Shown: positions 25,910-34,375, numbered from the stretch's first letter. The stretch: 64,000 bases of DNA from Paenibacillus sp. sptzw28 (GCF_019550795.1 NZ_CP080545.1:4560001-4624000); one strand, 5' to 3'. Notes: generated by a model from the letters alone, not told the origin. Program-made: numbers and translations.

Positions 25910-26075
25910 TAAATTAAAGCACTTTAGCTCTATACATCACTTCTGGCAATTAATAGACTGCTTATAATAGCTTCTGGCAAACCAATCCCCATTCACTTTA
26001 AAAAGGAGAAAGTATTGCCCAGAGTAGGTCGTCCTCAGTGACTAGGGATTCTAGTACACATCCTGAAAGCGAGCT
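25910..26075 (+). repeat. Right half of the roughly 340-bp non-coding repeat (interrupted copy)
   Basis: TAAATTAAAGCACTTTAGC and onward match 30112-30270 almost base for base, including two ACTTCTGGCAA direct repeats and GTAGGTCGTCCTCAGTGAC. Similarity ends near 26070. Confidence 0.85.
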
Positions 26076-26761
26076 CTCCTAAAACATTAAACTTTGATGT
26101 TTGTAGCCATTCAGAAAATATACGATTTTTTAATAAGCGCAAATCATAGTTGCCGCTGCCATTCCCATCACTTAATGTTGAAAATACCGCCTAAGTAGAT
26201 GCTGGAACATCAACAACTATGTATCCATTAACCTTGCTATTCTCCGATTTGTAACATACGATAAGATAAGGAAAAGTAGTATTGCTTGTGAATTTGTAGG
26301 CATCGTATGCAAAAACTGCTCCAAGTTCCTTGCTGAAATTGCCTTCACGCCACCAATCCCCAATTACCGACCTGGCGTAATCTGTCAAACTCGCCATTCT
26401 TGCATATGTTTTGCCAAACCTCCGGGATAGAAACTCCTTGTTGGTTCGCAATATTGTCGTAATTGTATATATCCTCTAACCCAAAAACTTGAAAAGCATC
26501 CCGTTTCTCAATTCGATAATTCATCCCTACAACTCCTTTTAATATAATTTGAAAGGAGATGCGAGGATAGGCTTTTAACTGACTTCCGGCATTGCGCGCT
26601 GATGAAGGAGTCAATCCATGCAAATTTTGAAATGCTCGCGAAAATGATTCTGCAATCTGTTCATATTCAATATTATTTTCTAAGTTGACTTCAATATATT
26701 CAATAGCATGGTTCATACGTTGAAGCCAATCCACGGCGATCCCTCCTTTCAAAAGGAGCAT
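26060..26761 (-). pseudogene. Decayed AraC-family regulator with GyrI-like domain
   Basis: The first frame (26761-26345) starts DWLQRMNHAIEYIE like the neighbouring AraC genes. It then loses about 55 residues covering most of the DNA-binding domain, jumping to SFSRAFQNLHGLTPSSAR. The effector domain starts (MNYRIEKRDAFQVFGL), shifts frame near 26400 into WWREGNFSKELGAVFAY...VDVPAST with a stop at 26191, and a further piece (FSEWLQTSKFNVLGE) remains to about 26065. It is clearly non-functional. It is closest to the gene at 28195. Confidence 0.8.
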
Positions 26762-26853
26762 ATCATGCGGTAGATCAAGTCGCCTGATATTTCATGCAGC
26801 AAAATATCAGATGATTGAAAAGTTCTACTTTGTAATAATTCTTTAATTATTTG

Positions 26854-26931
26854 AAATCTCCTGCCCGTTGAGCGAAAAGCTGCAACACGTCAGCCCCTTC
26901 AGCATTGAACTATCCGGGCCCGTTAGAGCTC
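26854..26931 (+). repeat. GTTAG-type cassette repeat (copy D)
   Basis: Left arm ATCTCCTGCCCGTTGAGCG, hairpin AGCTG...CAGC, right arm CATTGAACTATCC then GGGCCCGTTAG. One of the most complete copies. It separates the decayed AraC gene from the intact one at 27053. Confidence 0.7.
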
Positions 26932-27013
26932 ATCCATGCATCTCTTATTCTGCACCAGCTTTAGCTTTTTATATGGTTCTCCGCGTAGTCTGTAACGGCA
27001 AGTTTTCTCTGTA

Positions 27014-27044
27014 TAATAAAAGGCCGCCAAAATGGCGGGCCTAA
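27014..27044 (-). terminator. Terminator of the AraC-GyrI gene
   Basis: On the minus strand AGGCCCGCC...GGCGGCCT is followed by TTTTATTATA, 10 bp after the stop codon of the gene at 27053-27934. Confidence 0.8.
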
Positions 27045-27052
27045 AATTAGAA

Positions 27053-27934
27053 TTATGCCTTTCTTCTAACCGGGATCCATACTTCACAAATGGATTCGGT
27101 GTGACTGTCATTTGCCCAATAGTACTTCTCCATACACAATCCCTCCACCTGTTCAAAATTTGAAGATGGGAACCATTCCGAATAAATTCGTATCCAGACA
27201 TTTTGGATTTCTAACCCGATCTCCACGTCATCCGGAATCGATTCTCGACTTTCGAACACCGCATAGCTTTGATTAGGGACATGAAGGGTGATCAGCCCAC
27301 CTGGGGCTTCTTTTCCTTCCGGCAGCTCGACACCCATCATATAGCGCCTAGTACCATCCTCGCTATAATCAAAGTAATATCCGTTTAACAGAGAACCCAC
27401 AGGTCTGCCAACAGCCTCGTTAATCCGATCATGCGTGCCATTCTTCCAAATTCCCTCCACGAAAGCCGGTATCTCCGTGAAAGGGTCTTTCTTGATGATG
27501 AAGTCCTTGCCGACTACTGTTGAAGCCTTTTCCTCTACTATGCGATAGTTCATTTCGGTTTCCCCTTTAATCTGAATTTGAAAGGAGATTCGGGGAAACG
27601 CTTTGAGCTTCACATTCTTTTTCTTTGCCGCAAGCGGCGTTACGCCATGCATCCGTTGAAATGCTTTGGCGAATGCTTCTGGACTCTCATAACTATACTT
27701 CAGTGCAATATCGATGACCTTACTATCCGTTCCGGCTAACTCTTCCGCCGCAAGCGTAAGTCGACGGTTTCGTACATATTCGGTAACAGTAAAGCCCGTC
27801 AATGCATGGAACATCCGCTGAAAATGATACTTCGATGACATCGCAGCTCTAGCAATATCGTCGATCTCGATGTCCGTGTGCAGATGCTCTTCCACGTAAT
27901 CAATCGCTTGCCGAAGCAATCGAAGCGCCTCCAC
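27053..27934 (-). CDS. AraC-family regulator with GyrI-like effector domain
   Basis: A 293-residue protein starting at GTG 27934 after AAGGAGATG. It has an N-terminal AraC DNA-binding domain with two HTH motifs (IDDIARAAMSSKYHFQRMF; DIALKYSYESPEAFAKAF) and a C-terminal GyrI-like/SOUL-fold effector-binding domain from about residue 130 (MNYRIVEEKASTVVG to CEVWIPVRRKA). Such Rob/SoxS-like proteins respond to small ligands and control multidrug or stress genes. It forms a single-gene module with its own terminator between repeat copies. It is one of three paralogues in a row. Confidence 0.9.
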   Translation of the reverse strand: MEALRLLRQAIDYVEEHLHTDIEIDDIARAAMSSKYHFQRMFHALTGFTVTEYVRNRRLTLAAEELAGTDSKVIDIALKYSYESPEAFAKAFQRMHGVTPLAAKKKNVKLKAFPRISFQIQIKGETEMNYRIVEEKASTVVGKDFIIKKDPFTEIPAFVEGIWKNGTHDRINEAVGRPVGSLLNGYYFDYSEDGTRRYMMGVELPEGKEAPGGLITLHVPNQSYAVFESRESIPDDVEIGLEIQNVWIRIYSEWFPSSNFEQVEGLCMEKYYWANDSHTESICEVWIPVRRKA

Positions 27935-28008
27935 TGTTTCTCATCTCCTTTCTTTTTCAGTTTAGAAGAACCGCTGAATGACTTCCTGTTCGAAAGTGCT
28001 TCGTTTTG

Positions 28009-28140
28009 TCTGAAAAACTTGCCGTTAATTATGATAAGGTTCACCGTGCTGTCTGTAACGGCAAGTTTTCAAGGCCATCCTTTGTGGGATGGCCTTTCTT
28101 TGATCTCACTTTATTCAACTCGTTCCCAGTTAGCGCAATG
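28009..28140 (+). repeat. GTTAG-type cassette repeat (copy F)
   Basis: Left arm AACTTGCCGTTAATTATG, a strong hairpin AAGGCCATCC-TTTGT-GGGATGGCCTT (28071-28097) and right arm TTCAACTCGTTCCCAGTTAGC. The hairpin is followed by TTCTTTG on the plus strand. The segment CTGTCTGTAACGGCAAG recurs near 26990. Confidence 0.6.
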
Positions 28141-28194
28141 TAGTACGATTGGTGCCCGATGAAAAACACATGCTTGTCGCATGGAGTAAAAAAG

Positions 28195-29043
28195 TTATTT
28201 TTTCTTTACTGGTATCCAGATTTCCCCAGTAATGTGCCCTGCCATTCCAAAATACATTTCAAAACTAGGGGCTTCAACCTGTTCGTATTCAGATGTCGGA
28301 AACCACTCGGAATATATTCGTTCCCATAGTTTTTGCAAATCACACTGCGGATCCGGGAAAATAGCCCATGTTAATTCCGGGACAGAAAGTTTTGTAAATC
28401 TCTCCGGAATTTCAAGTCCTTTTGGTAAATGATAACATATCATGTACTTGAAAGACTCTGCAGTGTGATCATATAAGGCAGCGTGCAATATGGTGTTACT
28501 AAAACGTCCCAGTAATTCGTTCATAAGTTCAACGCTGCCATCATCATCACATTTTTGACGGAATTGAGGAACTTCAGAAAATGCTGTTTTCCTGTCCGAA
28601 TTAATAAGACCATAAACTCCAAACATCTCAAAAGACCCTTTTTGTTCAATTCGGTAATTCATTTCGACATCTCCTTTTATTGAAATGTGAAAGGACATTC
28701 GAGGATAGGCTTTTAGAGAAACGCCTTTATCGCGCGCAGATATCGGCATGATCCCATGAAGATTCTTAAACGCCCGTGCAAACGCTTCTGGCGAATCATA
28801 TCCATATTTCACAGCTACTTCAATAACCTTTGCATCTGTTGTCTGCAGTTCAAATGCTGCCAATGTCAACCGTCGACGTCGAATGTACTCAGATAACGAT
28901 ACTCCAGTAATAAACGGAAACATTCTTTGAAAATGATAAGTAGAGCAACAGGCTCTCTGCGCTATTTCATCAAATGAGATATTGTCCGCTAGATTTGTTT
29001 CGATGTATTCCATGGCGTTCTTCATCCTGTCCAACCAATCCAT
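28195..29043 (-). CDS. AraC-family regulator with GyrI-like effector domain
   Basis: A 282-residue protein from ATG 29043 (ribosome-binding site GGGAGGG; the frame is open to 29061). Layout as in its neighbour: AraC DNA-binding domain (FDEIAQRACCSTYHFQRMF; VAVKYGYDSPEAFARAF), then an effector domain (MNYRIEQKGSFEMFGVYGL to GEIWIPVKKK). It is the best match to the decayed copy at 26.1-26.8 kb. Regulated genes are not adjacent, which fits a mobile single-gene module rather than a local operon regulator. Confidence 0.9.
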   Translation of the reverse strand: MDWLDRMKNAMEYIETNLADNISFDEIAQRACCSTYHFQRMFPFITGVSLSEYIRRRRLTLAAFELQTTDAKVIEVAVKYGYDSPEAFARAFKNLHGIMPISARDKGVSLKAYPRMSFHISIKGDVEMNYRIEQKGSFEMFGVYGLINSDRKTAFSEVPQFRQKCDDDGSVELMNELLGRFSNTILHAALYDHTAESFKYMICYHLPKGLEIPERFTKLSVPELTWAIFPDPQCDLQKLWERIYSEWFPTSEYEQVEAPSFEMYFGMAGHITGEIWIPVKKK

Positions 29044-29080
29044 CGTTTTCCCTCCCTTCAATATAAAATTCTATCGCAGA

Positions 29081-29116
29081 TAAAAAAATAAAGCCGTGCA
29101 TTTCCTGCACGAAAAA
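29081..29116 (-). terminator. Terminator downstream of the YdcF-like module
   Basis: On the minus strand CGTGCA-GGAAA-TGCACG is followed by GCTTTATTTTTTTATC. It lies beyond repeat copy G, so transcripts of the YdcF-like gene would include that repeat before ending here, just upstream of the AraC gene at 28195. Confidence 0.65.
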
Positions 29117-29163
29117 GTCAGCATGTCGAAGATGATATAATTCTCCCTCTCTTGGTAGTACTA

Positions 29164-29245
29164 TTGAGCAAATCTGCCCGTTCATCAATAAACCAAAAGA
29201 GGAGCTACCACGAAGCAGCTCCTCCACTATCGTGTCCCGTTAACG
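29164..29245 (+). repeat. GTTAG-type cassette repeat (copy G)
   Basis: Left arm GAGCAAATCTGCCCGTTC, a perfect stem GAGGAGCT...AGCTCCTC, and right arm CACTATCGTGTCCCGTTAAC. The right end overlaps the stop of the YdcF-like gene. Confidence 0.7.
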
Positions 29246-29845
29246 TAAAAAGCTATTTGACCCAATTTGGTATATGGCAGGCCTGAAATATTTCCCAACC
29301 TTTTCTAGCTCATTCATTACGTATCTTATTTTATCTTCATCTTGAAACCAGTTATCTTTTGAAGTCCCTGTTTTATCAACCACTGGGCTTACATAAAAAA
29401 CTGTCTCTGTTGGAAAAACAAATTGATAAGTTAAAAGTGCTCTTCGAGCGTGATAATTTTTACAGATTAAAACAACCTTTTTTGGGTGAAATCCTTGCTG
29501 TTGTAATACTTCCAAAGAGAAACGAGCATTTTCAAAGGTATTAGTTGCCTTATCTTCTTTAAGTATTGATTCTGAAGGTACTCCTAATGACACTCCGACA
29601 TTTCTTAGAAATTCCCATTCAGTTGTTTCTACATGAGGGGTGGCACCACCAGAAGGTAGGATAAATGGAGCGATACCTTGATGATATAACATTGAAGCTC
29701 TATCCATTAATTGAGGATGACTAGCTCCAGGTATTAAAATAACATCTGATTGACCCAGTTCCGTTTCGAAAAACATAAAATCGCTAATACAGTCAAATGG
29801 AAAAGACACAGCAAGCACCTCCTTAGCATAAAACCACCAGCCCAT
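29240..29845 (-). CDS. YdcF-like (DUF218) protein
   Basis: A 201-residue protein with the DUF218/YdcF/SanA fold: VILIPGASHP near residue 36, ILPSGGATPHVETTEWEFL, a conserved E-x-A-x-NT-x-EN pattern (LKEDKATNTFENARFS), and VVLICKNYHARRALLTY. Family members are Rossmann-like proteins of uncertain biochemical role linked to envelope functions or nucleotide binding. There is no membrane anchor; the start may be internal (GTG for VSFPFDC after AAGGAGGTGC). It is a single-gene module ending inside repeat copy G. Confidence 0.85.
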   Translation of the reverse strand: MGWWFYAKEVLAVSFPFDCISDFMFFETELGQSDVILIPGASHPQLMDRASMLYHQGIAPFILPSGGATPHVETTEWEFLRNVGVSLGVPSESILKEDKATNTFENARFSLEVLQQQGFHPKKVVLICKNYHARRALLTYQFVFPTETVFYVSPVVDKTGTSKDNWFQDEDKIRYVMNELEKVGKYFRPAIYQIGSNSFLR

Positions 29846-29882
29846 TATATATCAAAATAGGCCATATATGTTCTTTCGGTAA

Positions 29883-29915
29883 AACTAAGAAATCTGCCCG
29901 TAAGAGGAGTAAGAC
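29883..29915 (+). repeat. GTTAG-type cassette repeat (left arm copy L)
   Basis: AACTAAGAAATCTGCCCGT followed by AAGAGGAGTAAG. It matches the left-arm consensus and precedes the intact roughly 340-bp repeat. Confidence 0.5.
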
Positions 29916-29949
29916 TAAAAGCAAGGGTATCGCAATTTATAGAAGCTGG

Positions 29950-30275
29950 GCAAAGAATGGAAGTAATTAGTTGCCAAAAAAATTCTTGGCTTATTGATTG
30001 CCATAGTGGCAAAGTTATGCGTAAAGTAACATCAACTGTAACTTAACATAATTCTTTGCCAAACAAGAAAAATGGCTGGAATCATTGTGATTCCAGCCAT
30101 TTTTCTTGTTTAAATTAAAGCACTTTCGCTCTATACGTCACTTCTGGCAATTAATAGACTGCTTATAATAACTTCTGGCAAACCAATTCCCATTCACTTT
30201 GAAAAGAAGAAAGAATTGACTGGGGTAGGTCGTCCTCAGTGACTCGGGATGCTAGTACATTTCCTAGGACTTACA
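29950..30275 (+). repeat. Intact copy of the roughly 340-bp non-coding repeat
   Basis: No open frame of note. It contains TTGCCATAGTGGCAA, a perfect inverted repeat with 23-bp arms and a 5-base loop (30061-30111), two ACTTCTGGCAA direct repeats about 35 bp apart and GTAGGTCGTCCTCAGTGAC near its right end. The other copy is split by the IS1595 element. It could be a miniature mobile element or a structured RNA. The central palindrome in the other copy carries two mismatches, so strict pairing may not be required. Confidence 0.85.
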
Positions 30276-30499
30276 GGAATGTTCCCTCGGTTTTAAAGGT
30301 TTATCTCACGTATGCTCACTCCTTCGCAGGATTTCATCACCTTGTATTGTAACGGTTGGGTGGAATGTAAGCCACATGTACCTTTTCGTCTAGGATTAGG
30401 GCATGCGGGAATAGAAGAAACGTCTGGAACATTTCCCCAAGGCCTTTTTCTACTGCACGCATACTCCACAAATCCCTGAAGGTTTACCATCCCACGACT

Positions 30500-30640
30500 C
30501 GACGGGTCTACGCCCTTACATTCCTTCGTTACACCTATCCAAGGTGTGGAGACCGATAGCGTTTAGCGGATGGGTCTATGCCCTTATCGGGTACGTACTC
30601 GGTTCTCCGTGCTTTCTTTAGTCGAAATCCTGCGAATGAG
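30500..30640 (-). ncRNA. Conserved 3' non-coding segment of IS110 copy A (candidate guide RNA)
   Basis: Read on the minus strand it holds the same ordered blocks as 22829-22985 (CATTCGCAGGATTTC, AAAGAAAGCACGGAG, AGACCCATCC, ATAGGTGTAACGAAGGAATG). The stretches between the blocks differ, which is where target- or donor-recognition loops might lie. A guide RNA is inferred from the family, not shown. Confidence 0.5.
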
Positions 30641-30669
30641 TCAATTTACGTGATTTCAATAACGTTTTT

Positions 30670-31956
30670 TTATGCTGCTTGAGCGTATGAGTGGACTGTT
30701 TTTTCAGGAGTAAACGTCTCTCCGCTTTGAACCATACCGATTAGGATTCGAGCTAGTTTTCCAAGCAGTTTAAACACCGATTGTTGCTTGCTCATATGCT
30801 TAACCTGCACATTATGTTCATGCAGCTGCCGAAAGACGGGATTGGTCCCTACCATTGTAAGCGTAGCGAGATACAGATATTTTCGTAGTTTGGCATCTCC
30901 TCGTTTCGAGATCACGATCTCTCCCTTGCGTTTTCCTGACATGCTTTCGGCTAAGTTTAAGCCGGCTTTCCTCAGTAACTGACGCCCGTGGGCGTACTGT
31001 TTCAAGTCACCTGCACCAGACAGAATCGCTGCAATGTAAATCGTTCCTAGACCTTTTACCGAGCGAAGTTGGCTGACCAGAGGTATCTCACCTAGCAAAG
31101 TTACAAGTTCTTTTTCGATCTGTTCCAAAATATTGGCAATGCGCTGATACTCCTCTAACAAGCGTTGTAAATCTTGCTTAGCCTCCCTTAGCGCAGTCGT
31201 ATCTCCCACACTCTGCCTGGCTGTGGAAATTAATTCGGCGGCTTTCTGTATGCCAGTGGAACCGCCAGCTCGCTTCATATATTTTCTCCAAGCTGTAATA
31301 ACCCCTTCCGTTGATTGGCCATTAAGATCAGACGGAGACGGAAACTCTTTTAGGGTCGCCATTGATCGAGGGCAAGTCCAATCCTTAAAAACGGAAGCAT
31401 ACTCAGGGAAACGAATATCCAGCCAGCGAACAATACGATTCTGCAATCGAACACTATTCGTAACCCAAAATTCTCGATCGCTCATAATGGTGCGTAACCT
31501 TTGAAAGTGGGGCGCTTGGCGAGTGTAATCATAGTAATAGCCACGGCTAACAACATCTGCGATCACAAGTGCGTCCTTCGGATCGCTCTTGGAGGGACAG
31601 TTGTCACGGTTTTCCTTGTTTCGTTTTGTCGTTGCTGGATTCACCAAAACAACGTGTACTCCTTTCTGGGCGAGCCAATTGGCCAAGTTTGTCCAATAGT
31701 GCCCTGTCGGTTCCATGCCGATGATAGGACTTTTTAATCTATGTTTCTGCTGTAAGGCATCCAACCACCGTTGTAATTTTTCGAATCCTTCCTGTGTGTT
31801 CTTAAACGAAAGATGCCGATTAGAAAGGACGATTCCTCGGAAGTTTGTGGCTTGTGCAACATGGGTTTCCTTTGCCATGTCAATTCCCACAACAAGATGA
31901 GAAGTGGTAATTCGTTCAATACGTTGATTTTGCCCGTCCGATTGCTTAAACTTCAT
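30670..31956 (-). CDS. IS110-family transposase
   Basis: A 428-residue protein from ATG 31956, after AAGGAGGCGCTCTTAGT; the frame is open to 32043. It has an N-terminal DEDD/RuvC-like domain (LVVGIDMAKETHVAQ, IIGMEPTGHYW, NPATTKRNKENRDN, KSDPKDALVIADV) and a C-terminal transposase_20 domain (VSQLRSVKGLGTIYIAAIL, LRKAGLNLAESMSGKRKGE, SKRGDAKLRKYLYLA). It is full length, so the element may be active. Its ribosome-binding site is paired in a long hairpin, suggesting tight translational control. Confidence 0.93.
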   Translation of the reverse strand: MKFKQSDGQNQRIERITTSHLVVGIDMAKETHVAQATNFRGIVLSNRHLSFKNTQEGFEKLQRWLDALQQKHRLKSPIIGMEPTGHYWTNLANWLAQKGVHVVLVNPATTKRNKENRDNCPSKSDPKDALVIADVVSRGYYYDYTRQAPHFQRLRTIMSDREFWVTNSVRLQNRIVRWLDIRFPEYASVFKDWTCPRSMATLKEFPSPSDLNGQSTEGVITAWRKYMKRAGGSTGIQKAAELISTARQSVGDTTALREAKQDLQRLLEEYQRIANILEQIEKELVTLLGEIPLVSQLRSVKGLGTIYIAAILSGAGDLKQYAHGRQLLRKAGLNLAESMSGKRKGEIVISKRGDAKLRKYLYLATLTMVGTNPVFRQLHEHNVQVKHMSKQQSVFKLLGKLARILIGMVQSGETFTPEKTVHSYAQAA

Positions 31957-32030
31957 ACTAAGAGCGCCTCCTTGATGGTGTTGGGTTTCGAACCCGTGGA
32001 CAAACCCATCATACCGAGGCGCTCCTTTTT
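31957..32030 (-). promoter_or_regulatory. 5' hairpin that masks the transposase ribosome-binding site
   Basis: Upstream of ATG 31956 the minus strand reads GGAGCGCCTC, an inner hairpin (GGGTTT...AAACCC), then GAGGCGCTC; the second arm contains the AAGGAGG site. The decayed copy at 21440-21520 has a different sequence but the same pairing (AGAGTG with CACTCT around its AGGAGG). Sequestering is inferred from the pairing. Confidence 0.6.
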
Positions 32031-32066
32031 TGACAAAGTCCATTTCTTAGGACTAACAGGAATGTT

Positions 32067-32080
32067 TAGCGGAGCGAGTG
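32067..32080 (+). repeat. Right fragment of the cassette repeat split by IS110 copy A
   Basis: TAGCGGAGCGAGTG directly follows the IS110 boundary. With the left flank at 30268-30283 it restores a right arm like that of copy B (GTTAGCGGAGCGAAC). Confidence 0.55.
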
Positions 32081-32214
32081 ATGTAGGTATAATGCTTGTA
32101 CCGATACTGATGGCCTTTTCTAGGAGTTATCAATCGAACCATTGGAGAACTAATACCCCCTAATTGTAAAGACGGAAAGCTCATCGTAATCTCTATGCTG
32201 TCTTATCATTATTT

Positions 32215-32976
32215 TTATCGGGCATATATTTGTACCCAAGCTGGCCAGTAACCCAGGCTAACTGCCAATTGACGCGACTGAAGGTTACTTACTTCAGTTG
32301 AATAATACGGGAGTATTCCTTGATTTAGGATAGCCTCTGTTAAGGTACCAACTATTGCTTTTCCGATCCCTAAACCTTGATATTCCGGTAAGACATCCAC
32401 ACCTACTTGCCACATTAGCTCACAATCTCCAGATGCTCCAGCCATACCGACAATCTTACCGTCACATTCGGCTATCGTGGCCAACATATCAGGTCGGGGA
32501 GTGTCAGCTCGATATGATAACGCATGTCTAAAGTTCAAGTGTTCATAAAGCTCTACCACATTATTTCGAGTATATGTTGATACTTTGATACCCTGTGGAA
32601 TATAAAACTCTACAAGATCATCGACCGAACAAATATATTTCTGATCAGGTCCGGCAATAAATTGATTATCCTTTTTTACGTATTCTTCTAATTTAGAAAC
32701 TGTTTGAATGGAAAAAACTTGCCCACGTCTAAGGTTTTCAAGAGTATGTTCTACCCATTCTATTCGTTCTTGATTACAAGAGACGATTACTCCTTTTCCC
32801 ATCGTCACGATACTTAAAGATTTTTCACGTACCGGAAAACGAAAACGCCCCTCCCTTATTTCAGCTTTATTAACCGAAACCTTGTCAGAAAGGAAATCAG
32901 TTTCACTGCAAGCGAGATCGGCTGCTAACACAGTACTTACAGTTTGTAAGGCTGCTTTTCTGGCAGACGCAATCAT
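32215..32976 (-). CDS. GNAT-family N-acetyltransferase
   Basis: A 253-residue protein. The C-terminal part (about residues 125-253) is a GNAT domain. ATIAECDGKIVGMAGAS is strand 4, WQVGVDVLPEYQGLGIGKAIVGTLTEAI contains the acetyl-CoA-binding Q-x-x-G-x-G motif, and YSTEVSNLQSRQLAVSLGYWPA ends the fold. The N-terminal 120 residues are not part of the core. Substrate unknown; acetyltransferases are common cargo of gene cassettes, sometimes conferring resistance. Single-gene module with repeat copies on both sides. Confidence 0.88.
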   Translation of the reverse strand: MIASARKAALQTVSTVLAADLACSETDFLSDKVSVNKAEIREGRFRFPVREKSLSIVTMGKGVIVSCNQERIEWVEHTLENLRRGQVFSIQTVSKLEEYVKKDNQFIAGPDQKYICSVDDLVEFYIPQGIKVSTYTRNNVVELYEHLNFRHALSYRADTPRPDMLATIAECDGKIVGMAGASGDCELMWQVGVDVLPEYQGLGIGKAIVGTLTEAILNQGILPYYSTEVSNLQSRQLAVSLGYWPAWVQIYAR

Positions 32977-33108
32977 GACACACCCCGTTTCGCATGCTTA
33001 TCAGATCGATCACGAAATATTGCTTCTTACGGTATTCCTAATAACACCGCCCGATAAAGTCATATTTTTCAAAATTAAATATTATAACCCATACGATTCG
33101 GCAAACTG

Positions 33109-33202
33109 CTGAGCAATCCTGCCCGTTCGGAGTAAGGCTGCCGATCCAATTTGCGCCAGCAGCCTTCTCCTGATGTTTATTGAGCTATATTATTCGTTTC
33201 GA
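33109..33202 (+). repeat. GTTAG-type cassette repeat (copy H)
   Basis: Left arm GAGCAATCCTGCCCGTTC, stem AAGGCTGC...GCAGCCTT, right arm TTGAGCTATATTATTCG then TTTCGATTAG. The right end runs into the stop of the amidohydrolase gene. Confidence 0.65.
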
Positions 33203-34162
33203 TTAGTCATATTGTTCATCTAAATTGCTTGCGATTATTAGTTCGTTTGCCTTGCGCTTATTAATAGTCCTAGAATCATATTCTAAATTGTTTCGTGTTA
33301 TTAAAGCTATCTGCGATTGGGTAGCAGGTTGAGCTTCAATTAGCTCTAAAAAGTTTAGTCTACCTATTCGCTCACCTACAACATCATCTTCGCATAGTTC
33401 GATGACTTCGTACATGGCATTTATGGCTTTTTCATAGTTAAGGTTTTGTGCAGTCGCTGAGTCTGTACTAAGTAAGAACCGTTCAGAAAATTTCTTGATT
33501 AGCGGAATGTATTTTTCTAGAGGGTATTCATTACTTGGGTCATATGCTGTGAAGCCTGCGAAAAAGTCAATGTACAAGTTTGTGTAACTGCTAAGCAGGT
33601 TCTCAATATTCTCAGGAGGATTAAAGACATTGGCATGACCAAATATAAATACGGTTTCTGGAAATGCGCGAAGCGCTTCTTCCAACTTTATTATGGGCTC
33701 TCCGAAGGGTGGGTCAATATGGAGCAGGATCGGTACTTTATAAATTGCGCAAAGTTCATATATGGCAGGCAAATTACCATCCATAGGGTGAGTGGATTTC
33801 CATTGTAATTGTGATGTTAGCGGAGAATATGTGGAAGCGGCAACAGTCTCTCCGATGCCATAGTAACCTTTCTCAAGTTTGGCTTTGATGATGGCGACTC
33901 CGTCTTTATCATACATAGGGAATCCGGAGAAGAAAGGATAAAACTTATCGGGATATTTTGTGTAAGCATCCCATGAGCGCTTGTCGCTCTCCATCGCGGC
34001 AGGTTCAGAAATGGCACCAAAAAGTACAGTTTTATCAATGTTATACTTTTCCCATATCTCAATCGAGCCTTTATCGGCATAATAATCTGCATCATGGTTA
34101 TGTACATCAATAAGCCTTAGATGCTTGTACTTATTAAACAAGTCTGGTCGCAATGTTCTCAC
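33203..34162 (-). CDS. Amidohydrolase-family (TIM-barrel) protein
   Basis: A 319-residue protein from GTG 34162 after AAGGGCGGGGG; the frame opens at TTG 34186. It starts with a metal-binding motif HLRLIDVHNHDADYY, and continues with FYPFFSGFPMYDKDG, PILLHIDPPFGEP (third metal His), VFIFGHANVFNP (fourth His) and LLSTDSATAQNL (Asp), the order expected of amidohydrolase-related TIM-barrel hydrolases or decarboxylases. Substrate unknown. It is a single-gene module between repeat copies H and I. Confidence 0.85.
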   Translation of the reverse strand: MRTLRPDLFNKYKHLRLIDVHNHDADYYADKGSIEIWEKYNIDKTVLFGAISEPAAMESDKRSWDAYTKYPDKFYPFFSGFPMYDKDGVAIIKAKLEKGYYGIGETVAASTYSPLTSQLQWKSTHPMDGNLPAIYELCAIYKVPILLHIDPPFGEPIIKLEEALRAFPETVFIFGHANVFNPPENIENLLSSYTNLYIDFFAGFTAYDPSNEYPLEKYIPLIKKFSERFLLSTDSATAQNLNYEKAINAMYEVIELCEDDVVGERIGRLNFLELIEAQPATQSQIALITRNNLEYDSRTINKRKANELIIASNLDEQYD

Positions 34163-34294
34163 GATTCCCCCGCCCTTACCGTACAATAATGTCTTTTATC
34201 ATTACTTAAAAAAATCCATATTTTCACTCTAACAGATACCTCTAAACAATCAAGGGAAACGTTGTTTTATAGTTAAAAAAATCATCGCTTTCTC

Positions 34295-34375
34295 TGAGCT
34301 ATCCTCCCGTTCGTATATGAGAAAAGGCTGCCGGTTCATCGGCAGCCTGCGTCATGACGCTATCGTGCCAGTTAG
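34295..34375 (+). repeat. GTTAG-type cassette repeat (copy I), interrupted at its right end
   Basis: Left arm GAGCTATCCTCCCGTTCG, perfect stem AAGGCTGCCG-GTTCAT-CGGCAGCCT, right arm ACGCTATCGTGCCAGTTAGC. The right end is where the next IS110 element enters; its continuation (TAGCGGAGCGAAGC) is at 35954-35967. Confidence 0.75.

Larger units (their letters stand above)
30284..32066 (-). mobile_element. IS110-family element, intact copy A
   Basis: About 1.78 kb with the transposase on the minus strand. A 26-bp near-perfect direct repeat (30258-30283 and 32041-32066, ending ACAGGAATGTT) marks the boundaries. To the right the flank reads TAGCGGAGCGAG, and to the left GGACTTACAGGAATGTT; joined, they form the right arm of a cassette repeat as in copy B. 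The 3' non-coding segment is conserved with the decayed copy at 21.4-23.1 kb. Confidence 0.75.
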
